A DNA stretch of 64,000 bases, from contig NC_040016.1 in assembly GCF_000972845.2 (NCBI RefSeq), forward strand, positions 13,164,701-13,228,700, written 5' to 3'. This document shows, piece by piece, positions 1 to 13,700 of the stretch. The DNA is from Larimichthys crocea. Lineage: Eukaryota; Chordata; Actinopteri; Sciaenidae. The notes under the pieces were generated by a model. That model was not told the origin of the DNA. It made no database searches and worked only from the letters and a program-made list of their open reading frames with translations. Position 1 is the stretch's first letter. The number at the start of each line of letters is the position of its first letter. Both the position numbers and the translations under genes were made by a program.

Positions 1-441
1 GGCGAATTCAAGCACATGCTGACGCCTTTAAACAAGTTTTTCAACACTGTGAGTGAAAATACAATCCCATAGGGAGGTATCAGGAGGTAATACGCAGTTT
101 CCTGATTGTTATAATATCAGTCGAGTACCAGCGGCAAGAGAGGAAATCACAATGAAGCTGAGTGGTGACAACCAAACCCAACAGGCAACTGTATTCCCGC
201 CAGTATGGGTTTATGTCTCATAAAGGAATAAATAGGATTTGTGTAGATTGTAGGGGAGAAATTGTTGTAATGCATCAGTGTGAATGTTCTAACAGTTTCT
301 TATTATTAGAATTTAAATGACTTTGGTACAGTGCTTCTGTACTCCTGATACTTATCAAGCTAATCCCACTCTCCTCTCAAATTCACACTCCTAGCTACTT
401 TAATTAGCATAGTGCCAGTCTGGAAGGCAAGCAGGGAGGGA

Positions 442-479
<38 letters not shown>

Positions 480-3400
480 AAAGAAGGGGGGAAGGAGGAG
501 AGAGGAGGAGGAGGTGTGAGGGAGGGGGACATTGCGTGGTATGAGACAGAAGAGGATTTGTATGTTGAGGCTGGTTGCATCACCCCTCTGTGTCTTTGTG
601 GATATGAAGTCAGCAGCACATTTTGTTTTGTCATTATCTCGGCTCTCTGTATTCATCTACCGAATGTTGCAAATTGGCTCCTGAAAGGCATCACATATTC
701 AGCGCTTGTCTCTGACAAAATAATTCATGGAGGATTGTCTGAACGGGGGGAATTCTGAAATATGAGTGATCCTATTTGAGAGAGGTTTTTACTGCAGTGC
801 AGTGTCACACGTTTACGATGTTTGGAGTGTGCATTGACACTGATCAGCGATTAGGAATCGATTCTGTTGAAAAATTAAAGCCACCAAACTTGAATTGGGG
901 CCTATTGCAGGTTTGTTAGATCCCTTTCTGGCTGTGCTCTTCAACAACCTTCACCATCCTCTGGCGATGTCTTCCTCAAGTCTTCCTCTTTTGTTTCACA
1001 AGCTGTGCTAAGCTTGACTTGGGTTGCTGCTCTTCCATCCTCCGTGCCTCCTTCAAACTTTCCCCCGTAACCATATTCAGAGATGCAGTGCAGACGTATC
1101 CAAGTGCACCACATCCAGGGAAACCTTTTAGTCCGTGAAAATGAAACAGTAGTGAGCCACATGAATTCGGCAGCACACTTGTAGGTAGATAGGGGATACA
1201 TGGAGGAGCGCTGTGGCTCTCTGTACTGCAGAGAATTAAACTGGATTGGGGAGAGCAGAGGAGAATCTGTGGTCCAAGGTGACTTTGTGATCAGGTTCCA
1301 GAGCACAGCCTCAAATCCTCAGCTTCGGGCTGTGTGAGAGTGAATGTGTGTACGTATAAGAGTGTGCTCGTAATGGATGCATGTGTGCGATAGTGTGTGT
1401 GTGTGTGTGTATGCTCCATGTGTATCGCCACTTGTGAACATGTTTATCCCAGTCTGTGCTGAGAGCTTGATGATTGTTGAACAAAGTCACTCACTCAGTG
1501 GTGCATGCTCCCCTCTCGTTCCATATATTAAAGTAGACACACTCCCTTTGTGTACACTACCTCAAAAGAGCTGCAGCCTGTTTGGTAGTTTAATATATTA
1601 ACATCCAGTCTGTTCAAAGCCTGATTTATTGGAAATTTTCAATAAATTATGTTAAGTTTTTCTAGCAGCTGAAGGAGTTGTGATCAGACAGAAATCATGT
1701 TTATATATCACTCATTTGCACAGCAAATACATTTCGAAAGAAAACACAGGCTGGATTATCCTTCGACTTAATAAGGAAATGTTGTTAATTGATCTTTCTT
1801 GAATGTGTCTTTCCTACAGTATCTGTGTGTGGCAACTAAAGCATGATTAAACTTCTTTATGGATATGTTAACCCACTCACAGGGTTAAGAAAAGACAAAG
1901 ATTTGACCAAAACCCGCTATTGCAAAACAATTTAGTGGTATACAAATGTTATTTAGTCACAATTTTCAAAACATATTCCATGAAAGTGCACATGGAACAA
2001 GCTCTGTATTTACAATGGGTTTTATTAGCCATCTGGTGAACGGCTAGGATATATAAATTGAGATTAATTCTACAGAGGTAAGAACCATGGGGTCATATTT
2101 TATTAGAAAAATATATTTTTTTTGCAAAGTAAATGTCTTACATTGAGGTGAAGCAGCTGCAAATAAATCTACGTATGTGTAGGAAACATTAGCAAAGTTA
2201 GGAGTGGGAGTCTGCGGGAAAAGGAAGTGAAAAAAGGAAAGCGGACTTCGACGTTTAAGAGTTTTGTGTCTGCCGTGATGGAACACCTCCTTCCTAAGCT
2301 TGGATGACAACGGGGGAAGGAAGTTAATGTGAACATAAAAGAGGGGTGGGGTGAGTGGATGAGGTCGGAGGTGAAGTGGCACTGCGGGTTGGGGTGATGG
2401 GGAGTGTGTGGAAGAAAGGGGTGTGCCCCCCGTGCCCCCTCCCCTGGGCCAGGCAGCTGTTTGTCTGGCCCAGTAGGAGCTTAGTTCAGACCTTGGACCA
2501 CGCTCCACTACATCCCAATAGCAGAAATTTCACTGGAGCCACTCACCACATTTGTTTTGGAATAGCTGATTGAGGGATTCAAACGGGCTCTTTAGAGGCG
2601 ATCGGGCTTGAGATAAAGATTTCCTGTTGGTTTTCCAGTTGCATAATTGAGATTTGCCCGACATAGTCATCGCCTGTTGCATCCTGTTTTCTTTCTTGTA
2701 AGTGCTCGACACTAAACTGTGGATAAGCAAAGAAAAAAAATCACCTGGTCTTTGCAGAGGCAGTGACTGTGTGGGAAAAAAAAAACACATTCAAATTAAG
2801 ATCTCTGTTGGGCTGAGATCCCTTGTAGGCCTATACGAGTTTATATGTATGTTTGTGTGTACAAAAAGAGGCAGCCCCCAAAAAGCAGTGAGTATGTCGC
2901 TGTGTAAGTCCCCTTGAAAGTGTCCCTCTTTAAGACCTGTTTAAAAGGGACGCCCCCTCTTTGTGTCCACTGTTCTCCGTGGCGTATGGAGGGGCTTTTG
3001 TCCCCCTCTTTCATGTGCTCTCACAATAGCCCGGGCCGTTTGAAACACAACAGTAGATGAACTGCGCTGACAGTGTATTAAACTCTGATGAATTGCCTGT
3101 GCGAGGCATAGATCAATGTCCTTCAACCCTTAGCACACAGTGAAGCCCGGGCCTTGTCTTGGTTAAATGGAACAGGTTGCTGGCTCTTTTCAAAAGGGCC
3201 TGATTATATTCATGTTTTGTTGAAGCAGAAGCCTTTTTAAAATGTGTAAATCTTTGCAGTTCAAAAGACTCCTATTTTTTTACCCCCCTTTCATTCGGGG
3301 GGAATTTGGTGCTGCTCATTTTGTGAGCATTTTACCATTTGCAGCCTTAAACCTCTGTGTTTGGACACAAAAGTTAAAACACTTTCTTTCTCTTCAAACT

Positions 3401-3846
3401 GACTTTTAAAGCTTTAAAAACAACCACATTAAACCAGCACAGTGATAGCATACCGGTTAACATGTCTCTGTTTCTTCAGATATGCGATGGCCCCTCTCAA
3501 AGCATCTAATAGCTTCACAAAACATACTTGAGGTGTGTGGTGTGGAGGCTAGTTGGCCTACATCTGACCTTTAAATGACTTCTTCCCTCTGAAGGGGGCT
3601 TAGGGCAGTCTGTTTACACAGATCACAGCTTCGGGCCCTTAAGAACAACAGGGATGGACCACTGAGCCTCTGTGGCAGCTCCCACGGGGACAGCAGACTC
3701 TCACCACCACTCATACTAACTGGCAGATTAACCACAGGTGGCAGGAACCAGCAGACTCTGTTGACAGTTCACAACACAGACAAACATAAAGCTGGAAATG
3801 AAGTATTTAAAGTTTGATTTCAAGTTGCGTGTGTCCATCTTTACAG
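1..3846 (+). other. pax7: pax7 intron inside the homeodomain (3' part)
   Basis: This is the 3' part of the intron that splits the pax7 homeodomain between its residues 46 and 47, the usual intron position in paired-class homeobox genes. The upstream exons (paired domain, octapeptide, homeodomain helices 1 and 2) are not in the window, because no reading frame here encodes them. The intron ends in a pyrimidine-containing acceptor reading TTTACAG at 3840-3846. It holds a GA microsatellite near 450, a TG tract near 1391-1410 and a short inverted repeat at 2444-2473. I see no other gene in it. The frames present are open by chance and resemble no known family. Confidence 0.8.
446..476. repeat. 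(GA)n microsatellite
   Basis: An uninterrupted GA dinucleotide tract of about 30 bp is followed by a purine-rich GGGGAAAGAAGG stretch to about 515. It lies in the pax7 intron. It produces spurious Ser/Leu-rich open frames on the minus strand. Confidence 0.95.
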
Positions 3847-4012
3847 GTGTGGTTTAGCAACAGGCGAGCTCGGTGGCGTAAACAGGCCGGTGCCAATCAG
3901 CTAGCTGCCTTCAACCACCTGCTTCCTGGAGGTTTCCCACCCACAGGGATGCCAACTTTACCCACATACCAGCTACCAGATTCCGGTTACCCCAGTACCA
4001 CGCTATCGCAGG
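3847..4012 (+). CDS. pax7: pax7 exon: homeodomain helix 3 and start of the transactivation region
   Basis: 166 bp. The acceptor AG is at 3845-3846 and the donor GTAAGA starts at 4013. It begins in phase 0 with [13 protein letters not shown] and continues with [19 protein letters not shown] and [19 protein letters not shown], all close to vertebrate Pax7. One base (G) is left over and completes a Glu codon with the next exon. Confidence 0.95.
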
Positions 4013-7000
4013 GTAAGACGGACGCAAAATGTTATATTGGAAACATACAGCATGAGTTTAAACTAATTTTGTCATACTTATTTTTAGTCCTTACATTCAT
4101 TTTAATAACATTATAAATTATAGATGAAGCATGTGCAGAGCATAACGACTGTGCAGCAAGTAGTTATGTTTACAATAACATCTTTGTCACAGTGGAACAG
4201 GAATGCTTTCTCTTATGTTCTTGTACATTACAAGATTACTTTGAATGTATAAACAGACATTTTTCTGTGGTAAAGAATTTGCAAAGACGCATGACTTATG
4301 ATTCTTGTTTAGCTTCAGCACAGTCGTGTCTTCTCTTACCTGTGCTCTGTTTGTGTTGTTCTGGCTGTCAGAGGGCAGCACATTGCACAGACCCCAACCC
4401 CTGCCTCCATCCTCCATGCACCAGGGAGGTCTGAGTGCTGACACCAGCTCCGCTTATGGTCTCTCATCCAATCGCCACAGCTTCTCCAGCTACTCCGATA
4501 CTTTCATGAGCCCCTCAGCATCCAGCAACCACATGAACCCTGTCGGCAACGGGCTCTCCCCACAGGTCAGTCCGAATGAGTTTTTTACCTCAATTTATCT
4601 GCAAGTATATAATGTCCCCACGTATAGGTGGCGTTCACATTATTCAGTCTACCTCCTCCCCTCCTCCTCCTCCTCTTCTCACTGTTCAGAATATGTAATT
4701 GTATTTGACTGAAATTAAAATTCAGAAACAGCATGTTCAGCAAAATAACTGCCAGTGTGGGCTTTTATGTTCGCCTTCCAAAGCCCTGGATTTATTTTAG
4801 CTACTCGAAATTGCTACATTTGTAAAACAATTGGATTAACATCAACAAATTAAAATTCATCTTGATAGTACCGCAAGTACTCAAGCTGCTCCAAACAGCG
4901 GTTTTTCGACTTTCCTGGGACATCTAAATCCCGCGTAGCGTTAGTGAGAACACATGCAGATGAAATAATTAGCTAAAGCTTATAAATGTAGACCCATAAT
5001 CTTCTTCACGTAATTGTCTGCAGCTGGAAGACTTCAGTGCTATGTGTGATTTTCCTCATCTCTATAACTGCATGATTTGCAGGCAGAGTGACAGAGGCGA
5101 TGTGCTCTCTACGCGTGAGCTTTTCTTGTATGTTTATCCTGCTGGACACTTCAAATGCTCTTGTGCCCTCCCGTTATACTAAAGAAGAACATTACCCAAG
5201 CTCTTTAGGGGGTTTCCTAATTGCATTTTACATCTATGAAAGCCCAAAATGATCCTTTCTACCCATTCTCCTCTTTGTCATCTTACTATATATGTAGGTT
5301 GTCTGGATTTCACGTTAACCTCTTTGGACACCTCCATTAATGAGCGTTTAAATGCGACTCTGTGGTAAGGGTTGAGCTTTAAGTAGCACAGAATGAAAAA
5401 TGATTTGTATTGATGCAAATCGTGTGTACGGAGTGAATTATACACAATTACCCATCAATACTGGCCAGTCTTGCCCACCCTCACCAACAAGATGTGGTTA
5501 ACAGGCAGAAAATAAGATTGAAATGGTGTGTAAAGAGTTGAAAATGAATTTCAATGCTGCATTTGTCCACAATTACCCCGTCGTTCACACGTGTTTTATT
5601 GGGAGTTTTTTTTTTTTTTTCTTCAAATATTTCTCAAAGCAGATTGGAAACATTCTTGGTATTACCCTCTTTCTTTGGAGAAGAAAGAATTAAGGATTTT
5701 GTGACAAAAAAGAGATTTTCTCTCCTGCTGGAGCAACGGAGGATAACATGGAGGCTCACAGCGTGTTTGATTGTTAATCGTGGCACAGGGGCTTTAACTG
5801 CTAATGCTCTCACTGCAAACCTGCAGAAAAACACCAGGAACATGGAGTCGTTTTTTTTTTTTTTTTTTTTTTCATTAATGGCTCTCTCTAATACTGGCAT
5901 GGGGTACACACTGTCGCTTTCTCTCCCTCTCTCTCTTCACAGGCATTCAAGAATGTGTTGGGATATTAAACATTTCCTGTCATAGTGCGGATTAGGACAA
6001 GAGCCTTTGGGCAACTGTACAGCATGGATTTTCACTATTCAATTACTCTATCATGTGGGTTTGATTAAAGTTGCTATAAAAAATAAAATAAAAAAAAACA
6101 CCTAAAATGAATTTCATTTGTTTAGAACTTAAATTTCGTGTTTTAATTATTTTTTATTCAAGGGGCCATAAGCATGTGGTGTGATCTTTGCACTGCACAG
6201 AATTGAAATGTATTGAATGCATGCAGAATGCTGTGTGGCATTCCTATCAGTCTCTCAGCATGGAGATGAATGTTCCCACTGACAGCAGAATCAGAGTTCA
6301 CTCTGTGGTGCAACGGCCTGCTGGGCTGGGCAGACCTCATCCCTCTCCTTCCTCTCTTCCCTCTCTGCACTAACATGCAGGTATTCACACGGAAAACTCA
6401 CAGAATAAACGCTTAAAGTTAATCGAAGTGCCGAAGTCAGACCTTGTTTTCTCTTTGCATTTAAACAAATTTCCCTCAAACGGCAAATCAGTTTCAGTTT
6501 TTGGAAAATTATCAACCCGCATTCAACGCTTCACAGTTTACTTTTCATGATGTTTTTAGTCTCCTGTTTTCCTGAAATGGAAAAAAAAAAAAGCAACACA
6601 AAGAGACGCTCTATCGAGATGGAAATGAGAATTTGATATTGTAAGTTACAGACAGCATCTGTTTGCAGGAGATATGCTTGTGCATTGGTATGTGCAAGCT
6701 ATTTCTTCAAGTGTCTGGCATTGATGGCCTAGCTGTTGCTGTAAAGATTGACAAAAATTCTCTGATTCCCAGTAAATGGGCTGCGGTGGCGAGGTGCCAA
6801 GTCTGTAATGGAATCCTGCAGCGTTCAGCAGTCCCGACAGGAGCTCGCGTCCATCCCAATCCCATAACCTATCCCGACAGCACACATTTTCCCATTACAG
6901 GCGGTGGAAAAGCCATGCACACTCAAACTGGTTGCTGTCATTGTGGGATATACAACGTGTTTGGCTGGTCGAGGGAGGCAGTATATTAGGGGTGGTGAGA

Positions 7001-9201
7001 GTGAAGCTGTGCATGGCTGGGCAAAAGGTATGAAACCAGAAGTGTGTTTTGTTGTTGGTCTTGTTTCATTTAGCTGCACAGCAGGTGTTGGAAAGAAGGA
7101 AAGGCAAGGGCACAGAGGACAGGCATTCCAATATTTTTCTATCTTTACCTGAAGATTTAAGCTTCTGTCTGCTTTTTCATTTTTAATATTTCACTTGAAA
7201 CAGGCCTTTGCCTTGACCTTTTAAATGGCCGTCATGATGCTTCAAGTCTGAATTTTGCATACTCGAAAAACAAATAAGCAATTTGCTTTGGACAGACAGC
7301 TTTCCTTTAACTGAAGAGGTCATGCTTTTACAGTCATCTCTCAAGAATATTGTATATTTTCAACAAATCACGGCAACAGGAAACACCAAGGTGCCTTTTA
7401 GATACTTTTCAAATGATTCTTTGAAGCGGTGTTCATGACCATTGCATTTGTGGGGAGACATTTGGGCTGAATTCCTCATTATTGCATGACAGGGACACCT
7501 GCTGGGAGAGGAAAGAAAACAACTGCACTGACTGGAGAGCTGAAGTCAAGCGAGAGAGGAGCTCTGTGGCAGAGCTTGGGTTTCACTCCTCTGAGAAATT
7601 TCTAGAAATATTGACACCAAGTGATAAAAGAGAGGAAAAAGCATTGGGAAATGCAGTGTTGGATGCTTCGCAGTGCAGCTCAGGAGGTTATTCTGCATGA
7701 TAGGAGGGCGAACGGGAAGTCTGTGAACTCTATAGGTTTGGCGGACAGAGATTTTTATTGCTGTTTTGATGAAGGAAGTTTGCAAAGTTTTGTGAGGAAC
7801 TTTTTTTTTTTCTGTTTTGCAGCTTTATGAAAGTGTTGTGTGTTTTGGAATGACAAGGATGTGTATGTGTGTGTGTGTGTATCTGAGGAGGGCCTTTGGG
7901 CTGTGTGAGTGGGCCGGGCCTCCACACACACACACATATATATATATATATACACACACATACACGTACACGGGATCAGAGGCAGAGCGGCTCTCACCCC
8001 TGCCTCCCTTTGATCTGTGTCCCCAGGCCTGCCTGCCCGCGCGGCGCTGCACCGTACCACGCACGCTGACACCATGCTCACCAGCGACTCCCCACAACTG
8101 TCTGAGAGAGATAAGCCAGGGGAGACTCCAAACTGTGCTGCTCCTCTTCCATTAGCTAGCGCAGACGCTTCTTTTAAAAACGGGATGAATTATTTTTAAG
8201 AAGCAAGCTCTGCCGTTGCCAAAAAAAAAAAAAAAATGGAGAGGGGAAAATGTACGGAACAATCTGGAGCTCTGGCTTCATTCCTCCTCCCTCCCTGACT
8301 TCTAACAAGACATTCTGCACCTGAATACCAATGAGAGGGGGAGATGCATGTAGTCCCCCACATTATTAAAACTTGGGCATTAAGCCTCTCACCGGGCACT
8401 GTGTCAGCTGGCAGGCTCCACTGACAACAAATCAAAGGGGATGAGCACATAGCCTGCATTCATAGCTCAGCCACTCGCAGAGCAAGAGGGGGAATACATA
8501 CTGGTTAATTAGAACTCCCATTAAAACAAATACTGTTTCAATTTGGCAAGTATAAAAAAAGATGTAAGAGGCTTTCAGAAAAAAGAGACCTACTGTTGGC
8601 AGCTGCCAAGAAAATCCAGGGACTGTAAATCATATCCACTGGCTATACTGTTTCTGCACAGATTATTAGTGTTTGCTGCTGTTTTGCAACACTTTTGAAC
8701 TCTGAGGAAAGATTCAGCGTCTGTGACACCAGAAATGTACCTCTGCACACGTCGCGTCCGCCTTCGCGTTGCGTTTTCCTTCGTCTGTAAGAACATCCTG
8801 GTTTGTTTCTTTGCAGCTTGCAGAGATTCATCTGCATGGACTGCAGCTTTTATGAAGTATGATATAACTAATCGTCTAAAGCTTTCTGACACTTTACAAA
8901 AAAAAAAAAAAAAAAGAATGCCACTCACATCGGGATCATAGCTGCAGCTTTATAGGTAGGCCTCATTTATTAGCAGCTGAGACAGTACTGCAGCTTACCA
9001 GCCGTCTCTGTACCTGAGCCATTTGTTGCTCACTCCATCTTTTAGGTCTCCCGAGCACCCGAGTGAAGCCATTTTCTTTTTCATTCCAAAATATTTTTGG
9101 TCGGAGCTTTATGCATTCATAATCTATTTTTCACCTACCAACCTTCCTTCCCCTCCATTTGGCTTTTTGTCATCCCATGATGCCTTGCCAATAGTGCTTT
9201 G

Positions 9202-9232
<31 letters not shown>

Positions 9233-10684
9233 CCCACCTTCCTCTCTTGCTCCAACTCTCTCCCCTGGAGAGGCAGCTCTTCTCCCTACGCCCAGATGAA
9301 AGGCTATGGCGGACAATAAAAATGCTATTTAAATGCAAGGGTGTTTGTGTGCGGGTGAGAGATATTTCCTGCTGAAAGTGAGCTGCTGCATCCTGATAAA
9401 TAGTAAATATAAGGGAATGTGATTTACATTTATCTTGCAGAGGCAGCCAATATGAATTTCACTAAATCCTAGAAGATGGGGATTTAAGGAGGAAAATGAC
9501 TGAGACTGATTCACATGCTGTGTGTCCCACGCAGCTGAAATGCCTATAAGGTGGAAAGTGGTACTGTCTTTATTAGAGTATGGGCGCAGACATCGATCCT
9601 ATCTAAAATACCTATTACACACAGACATGCACCGCGTGACATGCTCATCTGCGGAGATTTTCAGCCTCATACACACATCATTTGAAGGTGACCTGCACCT
9701 AATAATAATAATAATAACTATAATAGTAATAGTAATAATAATAATTGGAGGATGCAGGTGAAGTGTCTAAAGGGCAGATCTCTTCGGGATCAAGGGTCAG
9801 GGTGCAGGGGGTTATAGGATGGCCAGGGCAAGTAGGAGGGCTGGTTTGCTGTGAACCTGTCCTGCTAGCCGGAGGTCTCGGGATGTTGTCTAGCTGCATG
9901 TGGTTCCTTTTAGTTCCAGATGCCACTCTGACAGGTGCATAGATGTGATTAATACTCTCTCTGACTTTTTTCTCTCACCCACGTTCTTTCATTCTGTCCC
10001 TTCTTCCTCACTCCTCTCTTTCTCCATGTCCCTCATTGGTTTCTTGGTCCTTGTTTCGCCGTGGAGTCTCGTGACCCCTTTCGCAAAGTTGATCTAACAC
10101 TCACAGTTTTCTTAGCCTTTGTGTATATATCTATATACATAAGGGAAAGGTTGGAAATATGAGTATCTATTGCCGGCATGCTTCAGTGCGCGTGTCTCTT
10201 TCTCTCTTCTCCGTTCTTCCTCCTGACAATAAGATGAGAATATGGGAGGTGGTTCGGGTCCTCAGCTGGTTGTCTCCTGCAGCAGCTCTCCCCTCTCAGT
10301 CTCCAGCTGAGAGCTATTTCACTATTTATTTACATGTAATTATGGCTATGAGGTGCAGATATTAACACTGTCAAGAACAATTTGACCTGACATTTTTCAC
10401 TAGACCTGGCCCCTGCTGGTTTTAGCAAACAACCCCCACCCTCCCCTTCTCGTCCTCCTCCACCTCTGCCTCCTCCTCCTCTTCTTCTTTCTCCTTTCCT
10501 TCTTCTTCGTCTCCCTCCCCCCCTTTTTTTCTCCTTAACTCCCTCGATCCGCCTCGCTTTCCTTCTGGATCTGCTCCCTCACACACACACAGGCCCTGCC
10601 TTGCTGAAACCACTCTCCTGGAATCAGAAAATCTGCCGTTTAATTTAGAAGAGGCGTCGGTGCAAGGTGCGGAGAGTTGAAGTC

Positions 10685-10760
<76 letters not shown>

Positions 10761-13700
10761 TTGAAGGGGCCTCTCTTGTTCCCAGTGGCTGAATCCATCC
10801 CATAGTTACTCAAGCATATCACTAGCAGAGAATAGAGGATTGCTCCCCACACGTTCTCCAATTGCAGTCCAATAGACGACATATTAACCTCTGGTTAGTG
10901 CGGGGCCAAGTTTATAGCTTATACTGTGGGATGTTTAGGAGGGAGGGGTGGGGGCCTTCCTCCAGTTTGAGCAGCTGTGCTCTTTCGAACATTAATGCCA
11001 GCATGAGCTAAAGTGGGCTTGAGGGGATTTAGTTTAATGAAAATTTGCAAAGAGAGGGAGAGCGAGAGAGAACCCTAAAATAAATATGATTCCTATTCTA
11101 TTTCCACTTGTTTTAGCTTCCTTTGTATGCATGAACAGCTTCATGGAGCGCAGGGAGAAGACACACACAGGCGCAGGGTGGCTAACATGTTGTGAGGAGT
11201 GACAGCTTGTTCCAGTGCCCACTAATCGTCCTCATCTGTGCCTGCCTTGTCAATGCCCAGAATCTGTCAGTGCCAATCAGCCAATTAATTGAACACAATT
11301 AGCACCCCACCCCAATCCCCCATATGCACCACGTTCTTCAAAGGCCCATTTCTCTCCCTCCAGCATCAACCCCCCCCCCCGCCACCCTTCCTCCCATTCT
11401 ACCTCTCATTCTGCCTCTGTCTCTTCATCCTATGGCGCTGGTGGAAGACACTTTTCAGTTTTTATTAATGTGCCGCGGCCAATTAACGCAGTGGCATGCA
11501 GGCCAGAGCCCGTCATCTGCTGCCTGCCACCATCCCGGCTGTCTGCTGCGGCCCCACGCCACCCCTCGCGCCACCTCCACCGTGACCAAAACGCTTTAAT
11601 TCAATTTATGCAATCACTGTTATTTTTAAATAGTCATTTTGTCTGCTCAGATGAGGGGCCTTACTGCCCGCTGGGCCGGCCCTCTCATGTGAGGGGTGGG
11701 GGAAGGGTAGAACATTGCGGGAGCAGGAGTCGACTGACTTGGTTGGGGTGGGTGGGGGTTGATCACTGATATATATATATTTATAGTTATTTACTTGCTT
11801 CATGTGTATTAAGTTTCAGGTTTTGTTTGATTAAATTAGGATTAGAATTAATCTATCAAAGTTATCACAGAAATATCTCAATTTCTTTCTGCATAGAACA
11901 TAACATATATATATATATATATGTAAGTGTCTTCATTCAATATGTTGACTGTTCTCAAAGTCAGACACTTTCCAGACACTGGATCTGTGTGACTCCTGGG
12001 TGACAGACTTAAACACTGTTCTCTTCCTGTAATCACACCCTCAGGACTGGCCTTCAAATATTGATCTGAAATTCAGTGTCATCACTGTGGATCTTTAATC
12101 ATTCTCCGCTGAAGCGAGTATCAGCCAGGCAGATCTGCTAAGGTGCAAGATGCTATTCTGCAGCACTCAGATAACTTACAGACATTTGGAGTGCTCATTT
12201 TTCCCTGTCTGCCCCAGTGACCTCTGCCTAACTTAAAGGTACATCTTGGGGGCATTTTGATTTGGGCAGAACAGGGAGCTATCGGTGACAGAGGAACTAA
12301 TCCAGTCTTGCGCAGATTAAGAGTATTTGTGGAGTGGGGTGTGTTGGCGCTGGCGCCGGGAATGGAACAGAAGGGGCTCCTATCAGCTCTCCAGGCAGGC
12401 TAGCCCTCAGGCCAGCGCAGTCCTACAGGAGTCTTTGTACTTCCCAAAGCCTCCACTTTCCTCTCACTCACTCTGTATCACTTTCTCTTCTCTCCTCTGC
12501 CCCCTCACCCTCCATATAGGCTATCATATTTTCACTGCTCCATTTTCTCTCTTTACATTTATGAATTTTGTTGTTTTAGTCCAATGCAAGAGTTCACTGA
12601 TTATCATCAGGTGCTTGACACATTTGACAGATCTGAGGCACATTAAGTTAAAGCTGTAAAAAAAAGATATAAATGCTGCACATTTCAGTGTCGCGAAAAA
12701 TATTAGAAATATGTTGTTAAAGTTTGAATGAAAAAATAGTGGTATTGTGGAGTTTTTCCCCTTCTTTTTGTTTTTATTTTTTCTTGTAACACTCTCAGCG
12801 TTTCTCTCAGCTCAGTTTCTGTCACATTGTTTCATTCTGGAAAGAAATCCAACAAAGAACATCTCGTCAAACATTCGTGCAGACAAAAAAAAAATGTAAT
12901 TTGACTGTTGAAGAAATTAGGGAGGTATGAAAGGGCCTCTTTTTGTGTCTCAAGTGCGCTATTTATTTATCTGAAAGGATGCACATTGTATCAATTTACA
13001 CTTCCCCATTCACTTCGCCACAGGCTGGAGGGCTCAGAAGTTGAGAGAATTAATTACTTTTTTATTATTATTTATAAAGTAATCTATCTGTAGAGAGGGA
13101 GCGGAAAAAGGAGAAGGAGAGAGTGAGGGAAGGGGGGTGAGAGAGGCAGGGAACGCCCTGGAGCATTGTCCTTTAAACTAGGTCCTGGCTCACATTATCT
13201 CCCAAACCAGCACTCACACAACGTCAGACAACAAACGAACTCTGGGCTGCCGAGGACGCTGTATGCAAGGAAAGAGAGGGAGGTGGTGGGGGGAGAGGAG
13301 GAGAGGAGAGGCTGGCAGGGAGGGAGGGATGGAGAGAAGCATGGAGGAAATCTTCTCTGCAAGAGTGGAAAGAGAATTTTAGGAAAAATAATGCGGTTTA
13401 AGATATTTAAGTCTAGTTTGATGCATCTGTGTGTACACTGAGATGAATCATTTAAAACTTGAGTAACATCCCGGTGCACCAGAGTCTATCCAGTCAAAGT
13501 TTAAGCATTAACAATAAGCTATGTGCATGCCTTATATACATATATAAAAATCTAACACAAAGTGTTTTATTCCTCTGTGAGAATAAATCCATTGGCTAAG
13601 TTTGAGGAGACTTTGTGCCAGAATTGTGTGCAGCGTGTAGCAGAAACAGAAATATGTGAAGGTACCCAGCTGCAAATGTTTTTTATGAGCTTATGTGGCT

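Noticed and set aside
2044..2508. 154-codon minus-strand frame in the pax7 intron
   Set aside because: Pro/Ser/His-rich composition from C-rich DNA, no domain and no conserved context.
1..3846. Search for an upstream pax7 homeodomain exon
   Set aside because: No frame encodes homeodomain helices 1-2 or the paired domain, so the preceding exon must be outside the window.
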